Of a stretch of DNA of 64,000 bases, positions 1 through 9,511 are shown one piece after another (position 1 is the first letter of the stretch; the number at the start of each line of letters is the position of its first letter). The position numbers and the translations under genes are program-made. This DNA comes from Coprinellus micaceus (taxonomy: Eukaryota > Basidiomycota > Agaricomycetes > Agaricales > Psathyrellaceae): assembly GCA_951394405.1 (NCBI GenBank), contig OX596340.1, positions 2,480,001 through 2,544,000 on the forward strand, given 5' to 3'. The notes below the pieces were generated by a model. It was not told where the DNA came from. It worked only from the letters and a program-made list of their open reading frames with translations, and ran no database searches.

Positions 1-344
1 TCCCACCAGGAGGTATGACGGCGTATCTGCAGGCGCCCCTGACAGGCATTTCCCTGTCTGGTGACCCTTCCATCTCCCGGAGGGTCCCAGCTCATCATTC
101 CAGAAGGGCGGCGACCGGTTCCACCAATCAAGGTGCTTCCATGAAGACCTCCTCTCTGTCAAGCGCGAGTACAGCCTCTCGTGCGACCAACGAAGCGAAC
201 TTTGCAAGTGCCCCTCCTCGACCATCTACTATCACCTCTGTGGGTGGGGGGTCCGCCTACTGGGCTGATCCCGGTTCCCCTCTGACAGAGACTCCTTCCA
301 CCGACATTGGTTCGTCGGCTCCTTCGAACAAGCGCTGTAGGTAA
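1..344 (+). CDS. Possible 3' end of a Ser/Thr/Pro-rich protein (partial)
   Basis: A reading frame open from base 3 runs to a stop at 342-344 and continues off the left edge of the window. The last 110 or so residues are low-complexity, rich in Ser, Thr, Pro, Ala and Gly, with no motif I recognise and no membrane segment. The composition resembles the disordered tail of a fungal protein. It could equally be a chance open frame, because the complementary strand is also fairly open here. No function is assigned. Confidence 0.3.
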   Translation, partial: PPGGMTAYLQAPLTGISLSGDPSISRRVPAHHSRRAATGSTNQGASMKTSSLSSASTASRATNEANFASAPPRPSTITSVGGGSAYWADPGSPLTETPSTDIGSSAPSNKRCR

Positions 345-717
345 TAGATTCGGTGATCAACATTGTTCCCCCGTCTTCCTTGTTCCGCCCTCTCCGCGTA
401 TATTCCTTCTCGTACGTCTCTAGTGGGTCCATAGCTTTTATATATATGACCGTGCCGACCCCAACCAAGCGTCCTCTCACCTCGCAAACTGGTTGCTCCC
501 AGGATAGGAAGACTAAGGTACCGCCTCGGCGGATCTATTGGTATATCTCGCTAGATAGAAGGTGGCGCACGACAGCCGCATTGCCAATGCTCATCCTCGG
601 CGTGTTTCCCTCTACAAGGGTCCTCGCAAACACCAGTCACTTAATATATATAGGTGCGGCGTGTTGATAAGCAGAGCTCCTCAAACCATTCGTTCGCAAC
701 CCATCCACCTCGACTCA
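345..717. other. Intergenic region upstream of the first coiled-coil gene
   Basis: No gene is seen. The region ends with the TATA-like promoter of the gene that starts at 718. Confidence 0.5.
641..652 (+). promoter_or_regulatory. TATA-like element of coiled-coil gene 1
   Basis: The sequence TTAATATATATA lies about 70 nt before the ATG at 718, a usual fungal TATA-to-start distance. Similar elements precede the third and fourth coiled-coil genes. Confidence 0.45.
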
Positions 718-1230
718 ATGCCACCCAAGACATCCCCCGATTTCTTGAAGCTCGTCACCTTGGCAGACGATCGAGTTCAACAAACTCGGTCAATCAACAG
801 CGAGCTCAGGCTTGCGCTTGACAGCGTTACCGCACGCAACGAGCAGCTGTTCGCGGATGTTGCGGACCAGATCAACAGGCGTATCATCCTTATCGAGCAG
901 AACCAGGGATTAGTGAAGCAGCTCGCAGAGAGCTATCACAAGCAGAACGAGCTGATGCGCAAGAATGTCGAGCTTCTGGAGGAGATAGAGAGGCTGAAGG
1001 AGTGGATCGGGGACTTCATAGACCGGCATGGCCATATCGAAGGGTTGGCGGAGTCCCTTCAGGGGAGCGCGGAGGAACTCAGTTACCACACGGAGGCTGT
1101 GATCTCCCTCATTGAGACGCTCAACGAGAAGGACAAGGCGCTGGACGAATCCATCAAGCACATTGAAGACCGGCAGGAGGAGCAAGCGAACGCGCTTGCT
1201 GCATGTACGTGCGGCAAAGTCAACTCTTGA
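718..1230 (+). CDS. Small coiled-coil protein 1 (170 aa)
   Basis: Single-exon gene. The start at 718 (MPPKTSPDF) was chosen over an upstream in-frame ATG at 562 because the TATA-like element lies between them and the extra residues look non-coding. Residues about 15-160 are strongly helical and charged, with heptad-like spacing of Leu and Ile (for example NVELLEEIERLKEWIGD), so a long coiled coil is expected. There is no signal peptide or membrane segment. It is the first of five similar-sized coiled-coil genes within 5.2 kb. A predicted intron (1234-1304) begins 4 nt after the stop codon. The family is not recognised and the function is unknown. Confidence 0.6.
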   Translation: MPPKTSPDFLKLVTLADDRVQQTRSINSELRLALDSVTARNEQLFADVADQINRRIILIEQNQGLVKQLAESYHKQNELMRKNVELLEEIERLKEWIGDFIDRHGHIEGLAESLQGSAEELSYHTEAVISLIETLNEKDKALDESIKHIEDRQEEQANALAACTCGKVNS

Positions 1231-1582
1231 TGAGTAAGTAGCCTATGGTACGACCACGGCCTTCCTATGACAAGACTTGTCACTGATGATTTCGAACGCC
1301 GTAGCTTCATATTCGGGCTTGGCATTATGCCCCTGACACCCGTGCCCACCTTGTAGAGTACTACCTTGTACCGTCGCCAACTTTTAATTTATTCTAAGGC
1401 CATTTAGTGCTGATCGCGAACCGGAGTGTTTGTACTTGGGGGTTGTACGACCCTTATTCCGTGAACCCTGCACTCTCTAAGTGATCGAATGGTTGGGTGC
1501 GGACCGAACCGACAACGTGCTAACCACAATAAATTCAGAGCGTCCCCGCCGACGATGCATCACACTCCCATTCTTACTCTCC

Positions 1583-1993
1583 ATGTCCATTAAACCTACC
1601 TCCTCCAAGGGGTCCACCCCTGAGATGCCCTCCCCCACCTCCTCGCAAAGTTCCGTCCTTTCTGCCACAGAGTCTGTGCTGCTTGCCAGCCTCGATGAGG
1701 ATCCTCGAGGCTCTCGACAGTCCCTAATGAACGTCATCGGAGATCAAGCTCGAGAGATCGCTCGACTGCAAATAATCATCGCGCGCCACGAGCTCAAGGA
1801 ACGCCAGGGGTGCCTGTCCGCTATACTAGGTCGCCTCGCGAACGCCGTCGAAGATCTCGTCAAAACGGAGGCCGGTGGTATTAGTCAGGGGCTGGAAGAG
1901 CTGGTGGAAATGTTTGCTGAGTCGAGGGAGGCGATCGAGGAACTGGGGCGTTCGGAGGCCAAGATGCTTGGTTCCTTGGTTGGAATCCTCTGA
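1583..1993 (+). CDS. Small coiled-coil protein 2 (136 aa)
   Basis: Single-exon gene starting at MSIKPTSSK. The first 50 or so residues are Ser/Pro-rich and probably disordered. From about residue 55 the protein becomes helical (DQAREIARLQIIIARHELK) and stays so to the end, consistent with a short coiled coil. An upstream in-frame ATG at 1481 would add 34 residues of unconvincing composition. A predicted intron at 2013-2071 (GTACGT...TGCAAG) begins 20 nt after the stop. It lies in tandem with the first and third coiled-coil genes. Function unknown. Confidence 0.5.
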   Translation: MSIKPTSSKGSTPEMPSPTSSQSSVLSATESVLLASLDEDPRGSRQSLMNVIGDQAREIARLQIIIARHELKERQGCLSAILGRLANAVEDLVKTEAGGISQGLEELVEMFAESREAIEELGRSEAKMLGSLVGIL

Positions 1994-2251
1994 CGCAGGT
2001 TGGCAGATCACTGTACGTCTCCCCTATCGGAAACTGATTATCTCTATTGACTTACTTTCCTTTCTTGCAAGGTCCACAGCAACACGCGTATTGATACCGT
2101 AGATAGTCCCATTTTGATGTGATGCTCAGTCCTTTTTGGCATGAATTAACCCTCTGTCTCGAAACGTCCCTACCAAATTCGATGAGGCGCCAACGGACTG
2201 GGCATAGAGTAAGGCCGCAGTGGGAAACGAAGAAGCGGCGTGCGAGCCAGC

Positions 2252-2259
2252 ATATAAAT
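2252..2259 (+). promoter_or_regulatory. TATA box of coiled-coil gene 3
   Basis: CATATAAATC lies 55 nt upstream of the ATG at 2308. Confidence 0.5.
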
Positions 2260-2307
2260 CGCGGAACGCTGAGAACCTCCCGTAACTCACATACAACCAC
2301 CTTCCTC

Positions 2308-2631
2308 ATGTCGGGGTCCCTGAAGAAATCGATCGAGGACTGGGGCAAGGTCATGGAGGGGCTTGAGAGCCTCAAGGCCACGATCCTGGACACTACCCTC
2401 CAAACCGCGGCCCAGCTCACGCAGGTCAAGAACGACGCCATGGATCAGGAGCATATGATGGGCCTGCTCATGGAGCATGCGGCGGGGCTCGGACGTGAGG
2501 TGAATAGGATCACAGAGGAAAACAAGGTTCTTCGAGACTCTATTCGATCATTGACCGAGAAGGTCGAGCAAAGGGACCAACAGATTCGGGAGCTCGCAAA
2601 TGCGGTGGAGGGGCTCAAGCAGCGCTCCTGA
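2308..2631 (+). CDS. Small coiled-coil protein 3 (107 aa)
   Basis: Short single-exon gene starting MSGSLKKSIEDWGKVM, placed just downstream of a good TATA box. Almost the whole chain is predicted helix. The stretch ITEENKVLRDSIRSLTEKVE has leucine-zipper-like spacing. A predicted intron at 2635-2683 (GTAAGA...TTTCATAG) starts 4 nt after the stop codon, as in gene 1. The small size, helical content, MSG-type N-terminus and shared 3' organisation suggest this array arose by duplication, although direct sequence identity between members is low by eye. Function unknown. Confidence 0.55.
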   Translation: MSGSLKKSIEDWGKVMEGLESLKATILDTTLQTAAQLTQVKNDAMDQEHMMGLLMEHAAGLGREVNRITEENKVLRDSIRSLTEKVEQRDQQIRELANAVEGLKQRS

Positions 2632-2683
2632 TCGGTAAGACTCTCTGCCCTTTCCCAAGTCGCACGGACTGACGATTTCATAG

Positions 2684-3151
2684 TAGGGCAAAATGCGAGT
2701 CATGGCCCAGTACACTGGAGACGAAGAGACAATTTAAATCATGACGCTATGTTTGGAAAATATGTTTTGTATTTTGCCCGTTACAAGTATTGAGTCATTT
2801 GGGGTCGTCCCTGCAACAAGCAAACCCTGGGTTCTTCACTATCCTTTGACACATGTTCATTCCAATCCGTTCGCGAATCGAGACACACCCTATCGCACGC
2901 CAGGGTGACGGCGGCGCTCAGGGACCCCTCTTCCCAAATCTCCGACGTATTATACGGTCCCACACGCCTGATTACAGGTCCATGTACTTATGCACCGTGT
3001 ATAAATTCAACGTGCCGAACATCGCGCGATGCCATACAAAAAGGGTTACAATAGCTACGTCAGTGTCAATGTCTACCCGATTATACAAGGTGGGGTGTGA
3101 TTATTTAACCACGTTTCCGGATAGGAACATGCTCTACCACCTCGGCGGAGT
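2684..3151. other. Intergenic, nothing recognised
   Basis: AT-richer stretch after coiled-coil gene 3. I see no coding signature on either strand. Confidence 0.4.
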
Positions 3152-3798
3152 CTAGCAATGTCTGCGAGTTAGGCGACATGACCAGGGACGATCGAGCGGG
3201 AGCATCTTACCGTCTGATTCGCTCCCTTCACCCGGGTCACCTGAACCTGAAGGCAAGTCTCCGATTCGCGATGGCATCCCACCCCGACTATATGGGGTAT
3301 CGCTTCCCTTGTGAGTTTGTGTCATGGGACGCATCTCTTCCTGCTCGTGTTCGAGCGAAACAAAACCATCGGAGCTCCCATCCCCGGAGGAACCTTCGCT
3401 GACCTGATCATTCACAGCCTCGTCTTCCTGCAGCACATGCCACAGCCGACAGCCACTGCAGTCACAGTCGGGCGGACCATGTCCATTCTTGTGCTCCAAT
3501 ATCATCCACACTAGGCGGTCCCAGCGATCGCATTCTCGCAGAACTTGGGCATCCTCCTGTGCCTTTCGCTGTTCGCGGTAGAGCACTAAGGTTTGGTTCT
3601 CAGGGATCTGCGAGAGGACAAACATGTGAGCGGAGTTCCAGGCAGTATCACCAGTCTAGATCTTACTGATGTTCGTACCGGGTTCGTTAGCGATTTGCCC
3701 ACATCTCGGAATCCTTCACCCGGTGGATTCATGCCTAGGCCAGGGACTGGTGCGTCGTGTAAAGTGGTGGTGGTGGTGGGGTCTATTGGTTTCGCCAT
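3152..3798 (-). CDS. Hypothetical protein, two exons (weak)
   Basis: Reading the minus strand, an ATG at 3798 opens a frame (MAKPIDPTTTTTLH) that can be spliced in phase across a GTAAGA..TCTCGCAG intron. The second exon begins IPENQTLVLYREQRKA and continues to a stop at 3152. The middle has a helical, charged stretch and a Cys/His cluster (DCDCSGCRLWH). The C-terminal part is Ser/Gly/Glu-rich. There may be further exons upstream, around 3800-4230, that I could not join. No family is recognised. It lies opposite to the coiled-coil genes on either side. Confidence 0.35.
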
Positions 3799-4332
3799 TC
3801 GGGATGGGTTCTGGCCTTAAGATATTGCGCTGTTGTTCTGATAAAGGTGTACATGTGCCAGGAATATGGAGCAAGCGTACGACCACGACAAGCATGTCAG
3901 TACAGCCTTCCGACATGATGCAACTGAGACGGTCAAGCATCTGTGGAACCGGGTTGACGCCGCCGACTCGGATAATAACCGTGCTATTGCCGAAGTGCTT
4001 TTGGGACGCAACAGACCAAGAAGCAATTGCAAATGCATCATGCTCCCAAAGCAGGGGAAGCATCCCGAACGATTTACGTGATTCCACAACAATAGCCGCA
4101 TGTCAAGGGTGGGGTCTGTCATTGGGAACTTGAATGGAACGCGTTCGAAACTGAAGCTAACGGGAGTGTCATAAGGAAAACCCCATTCGCACATGCTCGT
4201 CACAGAACCCCAAAGCGCGAGGCCCAAAAATGGGGCGGTTTGTCCTGGCGGGCGTTATAGGCAATATATATCGACCCTGTTTTCCTGGGGGCTACAACTG
4301 AACGCCTCCCTACTATCGCCCGATCAAGCCCC
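3799..4332. other. Intergenic or possible upstream exons of the minus-strand gene
   Basis: Several overlapping minus-strand frames are open here but none joins cleanly to the gene at 3152-3798. A TATA-like element for the next plus-strand gene lies at 4262-4271. Confidence 0.3.
4262..4271 (+). promoter_or_regulatory. TATA-like element of coiled-coil gene 4
   Basis: CAATATATAT lies about 65 nt before the ATG at 4333. Confidence 0.45.
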
Positions 4333-4974
4333 ATGTCGTCAGGAAGGCCCACCTACAAATATCAAATCCACCCAACGCCGTGTCAATGTGGCCTCCAGCA
4401 GGCTGTGTCCCAGCACAAGGCCGAAGTCTTGGAACTTCAGGAACAATTGGCCGAATCGAAACGAAGGACCGGCGAGCTTGAAGAAAGACTCCGGGAGGTC
4501 GAACGAGCGCTCCTTGATCAAACGGAGAGAAGATCCGGCGACGAGCCAAGGGGTTCAGGGCAGAATTCTGTGTGCTGGGAGGATTTAGGAACGGAGCAAG
4601 AGGCGGCGCGACTGCGGGAGCTACTTGCTGAAGAAGAGGCCAGACAGCGAAGCATTTCCGATTGGCCGACACAGGTTTCGCGGGCCAGAGTTGCCATGTG
4701 GATGAAGTACAAGCTTATCACGCGGATTTTGGGGGAGATTTGGAAGGAAGAGCACATCTTACTGTCCGAACACTCGCAGATGACGCGAGAATTAGCCAGA
4801 CAGAGGGGTGAGGGGTCTTCGCAGGAAAGCGAAACAGGAGGTGGGAGGCAGGGTAGAAACCGGGAGTGTGATTTGCAGAAGGAGATCGAAGATCTTAAGG
4901 CACAGATTGTTCGCCAGAAGGACCAGTTGGCGCACATCGCACGACTCTCATCCGCAGATCAGGCTTTGGTGTAG
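4333..4974 (+). CDS. Coiled-coil protein 4 (213 aa)
   Basis: Single-exon gene starting MSSGRPTYKYQIHPTPC. There are two strong coiled-coil blocks: residues about 25-65 (EVLELQEQLAESKRRTGELE) and about 180-210 (LQKEIEDLKAQIVRQKDQL). They flank a helical middle region and a Gly/Ser/Glu-rich linker. There is no catalytic motif, signal peptide or membrane span. It is the largest of the five coiled-coil genes. Unlike genes 1-3 it shows no obvious intron after the stop. A structural or adaptor role is plausible from the fold alone, but the function is unknown. Confidence 0.6.
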   Translation: MSSGRPTYKYQIHPTPCQCGLQQAVSQHKAEVLELQEQLAESKRRTGELEERLREVERALLDQTERRSGDEPRGSGQNSVCWEDLGTEQEAARLRELLAEEEARQRSISDWPTQVSRARVAMWMKYKLITRILGEIWKEEHILLSEHSQMTRELARQRGEGSSQESETGGGRQGRNRECDLQKEIEDLKAQIVRQKDQLAHIARLSSADQALV

Positions 4975-5321
4975 TTCCTGGGACACTCTAGAACATACCA
5001 ACTCGTCCCTTGTATCGTCTCCTCGGGCCTTACTCTGTATACGATCCATCAGACCAGACTTTGTCCTATAGTTTCGCGTCGTCGTCTCAAGCGCTCGCGG
5101 TGGATACCTTAAGCGCTAGCGAACCAGCTTTGGCAGTCCGACCGCGCGCCAAGCGCCTGGCTGGGTGTCAATATGGGTTTAATGGGATGATGCCGCAAGT
5201 GACAGGATGCAACGAACATGGCTTTTATTGGTAGCGATCATAGTTCTGTGAACAGGTCGAGGGAGACATATCGGGAGTGAAGGACGAGATCCCGTTTACT
5301 CTTCCCGATCTGACGGACTTA
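4975..5321. other. Intergenic, nothing recognised
   Basis: Spacer between coiled-coil genes 4 and 5. No gene or clear TATA box is seen. Confidence 0.4.
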
Positions 5322-5843
5322 ATGGCTCCGGTGAAGCGCGCTCTGGTAAAGAAGGTTTTGAAAGAAGTGAAACAGCTGGTTTGCACGCAAACCAATACTA
5401 TGTCCGGCACTCCAAATCCCTCTGACACCCCAACGTGCTCCCATGGCCCTTTCGTCGAGCAGCAGACACGCCGAATACTCGAGCTTGCAGATACACTTGC
5501 AGCGCTGAAGGAGAACTTCGAGGTTGTCGAACGGGTGAATATCAAATTCGAGGTGTTGCTCGAGGGGGAACTGAAGTGGCGGCAGGCATATGCGATCGAC
5601 ACCGCAAGGCAGGTAGCGAGGACCGAGACTCTAGTTCATGAGCTGGAAAAAGCTCGCGAGCGAGAGCGACAGTTAATCCTCACCAACCAAGACTTGCATG
5701 AAACGATCGACCGTGAAATGGGCAGAATCGACGAGATGTTAGCGACCCATAGGGCTCTTGTAGAGAAGCTCCGACCAACGGTGGATGCCGCTTCGTCCGC
5801 CCCCAATCCGGTCTCTCGATCGACTGGCTTGGTATTTTGCTGA
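5322..5843 (+). CDS. Coiled-coil protein 5 (173 aa, or 147 aa from a later start)
   Basis: The first in-frame ATG is at 5322 (MAPVKRALVKKVLKEV). A second at 5400 (MSGTPNPSDTPTC) resembles the N-termini of genes 3 and 4 and may be the real start. Residues about 45-160 form a long charged helix (ETLVHELEKARERERQLIL), so a coiled coil is likely. The last 18 residues are Pro/Ser-rich. A GTGAGT donor lies 16 nt after the stop codon, with a possible acceptor at 5961-5963, echoing the stop-proximal introns of genes 1-3. No family is recognised. Confidence 0.5.
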   Translation: MAPVKRALVKKVLKEVKQLVCTQTNTMSGTPNPSDTPTCSHGPFVEQQTRRILELADTLAALKENFEVVERVNIKFEVLLEGELKWRQAYAIDTARQVARTETLVHELEKARERERQLILTNQDLHETIDREMGRIDEMLATHRALVEKLRPTVDAASSAPNPVSRSTGLVFC

Positions 5844-6445
5844 ACAGGATCTCTCCCGTGTGAGTGTTGCTCTGACATATCAAGCTTGTACTCCGCCGTG
5901 ATTTACGATGCCTTTGGATAGAGATATGAATTATTGGCTGGGTACCATGGAGGCCTCTTGCAGTGTACACTACACGCATTGGATAAATGCGCCGTCTGTA
6001 ACATGCTCGTACGCCGTCGTACGCATCCTGTAGTTACCTCGAATGAATTCCATTCCACAGTTGTCCGTCGGCCTCGGCGATCGAAGGGTCCGTGGGAAAG
6101 TTCCCCAGTTTAGATCGCCGCGAATCCAAGCCCGCGTCGGACGGGAATCACATTCCTTGTCACCTATCTTCTTCTCATCCACCACTGTCCGTCATCAACG
6201 ACACCGAGCTCGCACTCGCAGAGCCTTTTCAACAAGGATGGTCTTTCAGGTGGTTGGAATAGGGCGCTGTATGCGCGAGTCTGGGTAGGAGAGCTGTCTG
6301 GGTACTAAGGTGATGCCCCCCTTTCTCAATTGTTACCTGCCTCGTGCCATGTACTATTCGTTCGTTCGTTCGAAATCCATATCTGCGTTCTCATGGTGGT
6401 AGTGCCATTACATACGGGTGGTACGCGTAATCTCGGACAATGTGA
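5844..6445. other. Spacer between the coiled-coil array and the KDZ cassette
   Basis: No convincing gene. The left boundary of the KDZ element should lie here, but I could not find a terminal inverted repeat by eye. Confidence 0.35.
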
Positions 6446-9351
6446 TCACCTCCGACCTCTCGATTTCACACTGGGAGCGGGAGCCTCTTCGCCGAACCGT
6501 ACCACCTTCTTCCCTGGCCTCTTGGCCGACGTTGGGAGATGTCGTTCAGCAGCTTCGAGTAAGAGGCGATCCTGTGGGGATTCCTTGACCTTCTTCGTTC
6601 CTTCCCCCATCGAGAGGTTGTTAACCTCGACATTGTCCAAGCACGTGCTTGTTCCACTTCCGTCTCCGCTGACCCCTCCTCTCCTCGGTCTTCCTCGGGT
6701 AGACGTCCTTCCACCCCTTCCTTTCTGGTCTCCTCCCCGATCTCTTCCCTTCCCTCTACCCCCGGGTGCACGCTGTTCTATCTCTATGGGAGCCTCCCCC
6801 TCCTCGGGCTCAAAATCTCGTCCGTCCGTTACCTCCATCCTGTCATCAACGCGCCCATCGCTTCTATCTCCATCTTGGTCCACCTCCAGGTCGGCGTCTT
6901 TCCTCGGCTTACCCTGCGACTTCCGTTGTTCGGCTTTGACCCTGGACTGTGCCTGCTTTTCAATACGCACACTCGCACGCTTCGCTCTCTCCTCCCTCTC
7001 CTCCTCCACTTCGCTCTCCTTCTCCCTTTCGCTCACCTCGTTCACCTCGTTCCTTCCCTCCCGATCAGCCTCTTGTCCACCGACCCAAGAACCTTCTCTG
7101 CTGGGTGTCCTCAGGGTCAGGCTCTTTGTTGCGCCTACAAGCCGCTTTGTGCGAGGGGTGTCTTTCCGAGCCGGATGGACCGTGTCGGGCTCTGATTCTG
7201 ACGCGAGAGTAAGCAAACAGATCGCAAGTTCAGATGTTCCGACATACCTTGGTCGGCCGCCGCCAAAGACGTGTCACTGTCACTGCTGGATTCGGCGATC
7301 GTACGGGATTTTATAGCCCTGGACTTCGAGCGACCAACGTCCTTTGGGGGATGTGAGAGGGGAGGAGGTGTGGAGAGGTGCTGGGGTAATTCAGGCGCTC
7401 GATCGCCCGGTGCTGGTGCCGAATCTGCAGGTGGCGCCTTGCGAGTTGACAGGGGAGAGGGCTGATCATGCGAAGGTTGAGGGCTAAGGGGTGTACCTGG
7501 AGGAGCGGATGTGGCACGGGCGCCATTCATCGCAACGGAAGCAGACTGACTGGCGGTTGACTTCGGTGTAGACCTTGCGGGTCGTGATTTCGCGTTCGAT
7601 TTCGACTTGGTGTTCTTCCTTTTCTTCCCTCTGCGCTTCTTTTTTGTTGGTTCATCATCACTAGTGTCTCGTCGCGCATCACGACGAGGTTCACGAGGTA
7701 ACCATTCCTCTCCGCCTACCCAGTAACTGTGGAACTGAAATGGGATTTCCCCTCGCTCTTGTCGTTCGAACCAGGTCTGGAGGATCGTCCTGCACTTGGG
7801 TACCCCATAGTTCCCTGGATCGCCCACTGGCCAGTCCTTCGGCCAATACTCCTCGCTGATCCACTTGTTCCATGCCCCGCTCATTTCCTTCCAAGGTGGA
7901 GAGGTGTCGGTATCGCTGATAGGGAGGTCTCGAGCGCACGCTTGAGGTACATGATGGTACGTATGTTAGCACCGGGACATGGAAGTGCAGTTAGTTGACT
8001 TGGACTTACCATAGTCGTGGCGCATTATCGACCTAATCAGATCTGGGAAGTACTTGTGGGCCTTGACCGAATTTGGGAGGTCCTGAAGGCTGGGAACGAT
8101 CGGCTCGTTGTAACTATTGAGTTCGATTGGCACTGGTTCGCCACGCTTTCTTGGGCGGTTGATAGGCGCTTCTGGATCAGGTGCACCCTCCTCTGGCAAG
8201 TGACGACGCACAAACCCCGCCCAATAGTTCTCAAGATCAATCTTGCCCAAGTAACCCCTTTCCGCCTGCTTGAATGACACCCCTCCGTCAATCTGATTGT
8301 TGAAGTCGAGGCTGACTGTAAGCGACCGCCGAAGGGATGCAAACATTTTAGTAAGTACTTGAACGAACCATGAGTGAAACGAGGTGATGCTAACATGCTA
8401 AATGCTCGCCCGTGGTGTCTTCGAACGAAACGAGAAAGTGAAGGCGAACGCCCATTTGTCGGTAAATCTCATCGGCAAATTGATGAATCACGCGACCGCT
8501 CTCCTTCTCGGCTAGGCTACGCATTTACTGATTTCAGATATGTGGGTCCAGGTATAGATGGGGCTGGGAACTCACCGTCTACGCTCCTCGACACTAGGAC
8601 CCCTCTCCCTCCATGCTAAGGCCTTGGCATCGTACGACGCCCGCTCCTTGTCGGTGAGCCTCATCCACTCTGCTGATATCGCTCTCTGAAAGAAATGGAA
8701 CAGCTTCGGACCTCGCCCAGGTTGCACTGTGGGGCTGTCCTCTCCCACTAACTCCAGATCGACAGGGCTGACACTCTCCTCCCTACACTTCACCCCCGTT
8801 TCAAGCTCAAAAAGCTTCTTCTGGGTATCCAAGACCAGCTCAGTATTTTCTTTGTAGAAAACCATCCGCCCGTTCCAGTGGATGGTCCAGTGCATCGGAC
8901 CGGTGCGACTGCGGGCCCGTTGAGCGTACCAGAGTTTGACGTTCTGAATCGAAGAGGGGCGTATCAGACGCGGTGGGTTCCTTGTATCGGTTGAGGACAG
9001 ATTACTCACGTCATACATAGCTGCGATCTTGTCCTTGCTGGGGTCACGTCCGACCTTCAGCAACTTCTTCAAAAAATGATCGCCTGTAGCTTGAGCCAAT
9101 TCCCTCCGCTGATTGGCTGAACCATAGCGATACGAATCCCTGTGCTCGTTGAGGTAATCGAGCTGCTTGCGGGTGAAACGAGCGTCGAGCTGCTTCTGGT
9201 CCGCCATCTGGTCAAGGAGCTCGCGTTCGACCGGTTCGTCCGACATTCCTTCATCCTCGGACGAGGAAGCGGACTTCAAGGAAGCCTCTTTGTTGTCCTG
9301 CTGTGCGACGGGGGCCTCAGCCTCGGTTGCGTTCTTCGTGGGGGGTGGCAT
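6446..9351 (-). CDS. KDZ-cassette cargo protein with HMG-like segment (860 aa, 6 exons)
   Basis: Minus-strand gene with exons 9351-9010, 8943-8576, 8516-8395, 8315-8010, 7940-7248 and 7197-6446. All splice phases match and give 861 codons. The N-terminus is acidic and Ser-rich. Residues about 115-235 carry a conserved-looking aromatic and basic block (VKLWYAQRARSR, WTIHWNGRMVFY), then a segment resembling the last helices of an HMG box (FFQRAISAEWMRLTDKERA, YDAKALAWRERG). The middle exons are globular (DFNNQIDGG, ERGYLGKIDLENYWAGFV). The C-terminal half is very rich in Lys, Arg, Glu and Ser with nuclear-localisation-like patches. It is divergently transcribed from the KDZ transposase across 160 bp, so co-expression is likely. 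A DNA-binding accessory role is inferred; the HMG call is tentative. Confidence 0.7.
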
Positions 9352-9511
9352 AACTTCGATGGAAGGTAGGAGGAACTATCTGGGGAAGCAGTTGGATTTT
9401 CCGAGACGCTCTCTGTGCCTATATAACCGGGGATGAGGTGAAGGGCAATTTGATTCAGGGTACTGCCGAAACACTCAGCCCCTGTCTCACTTCCCTCTGA
9501 CGCCAGCTATC
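9352..9511. promoter_or_regulatory. Shared divergent promoter of the KDZ cassette
   Basis: This 160-bp gap separates the start codons of the HMG-like gene (-) and the transposase (+). CTATATAACC at 9419-9428 is a good TATA box for the transposase, about 85 nt before its ATG. The short shared gap predicts co-regulation. Confidence 0.5.

Noticed and set aside
6330..7316. Long plus-strand frame of 328 codons
   Set aside because: It is the mirror of the charged C-terminal exon of the minus-strand HMG-like gene; its Ser/Leu/Pro-rich product is typical of a shadow frame.
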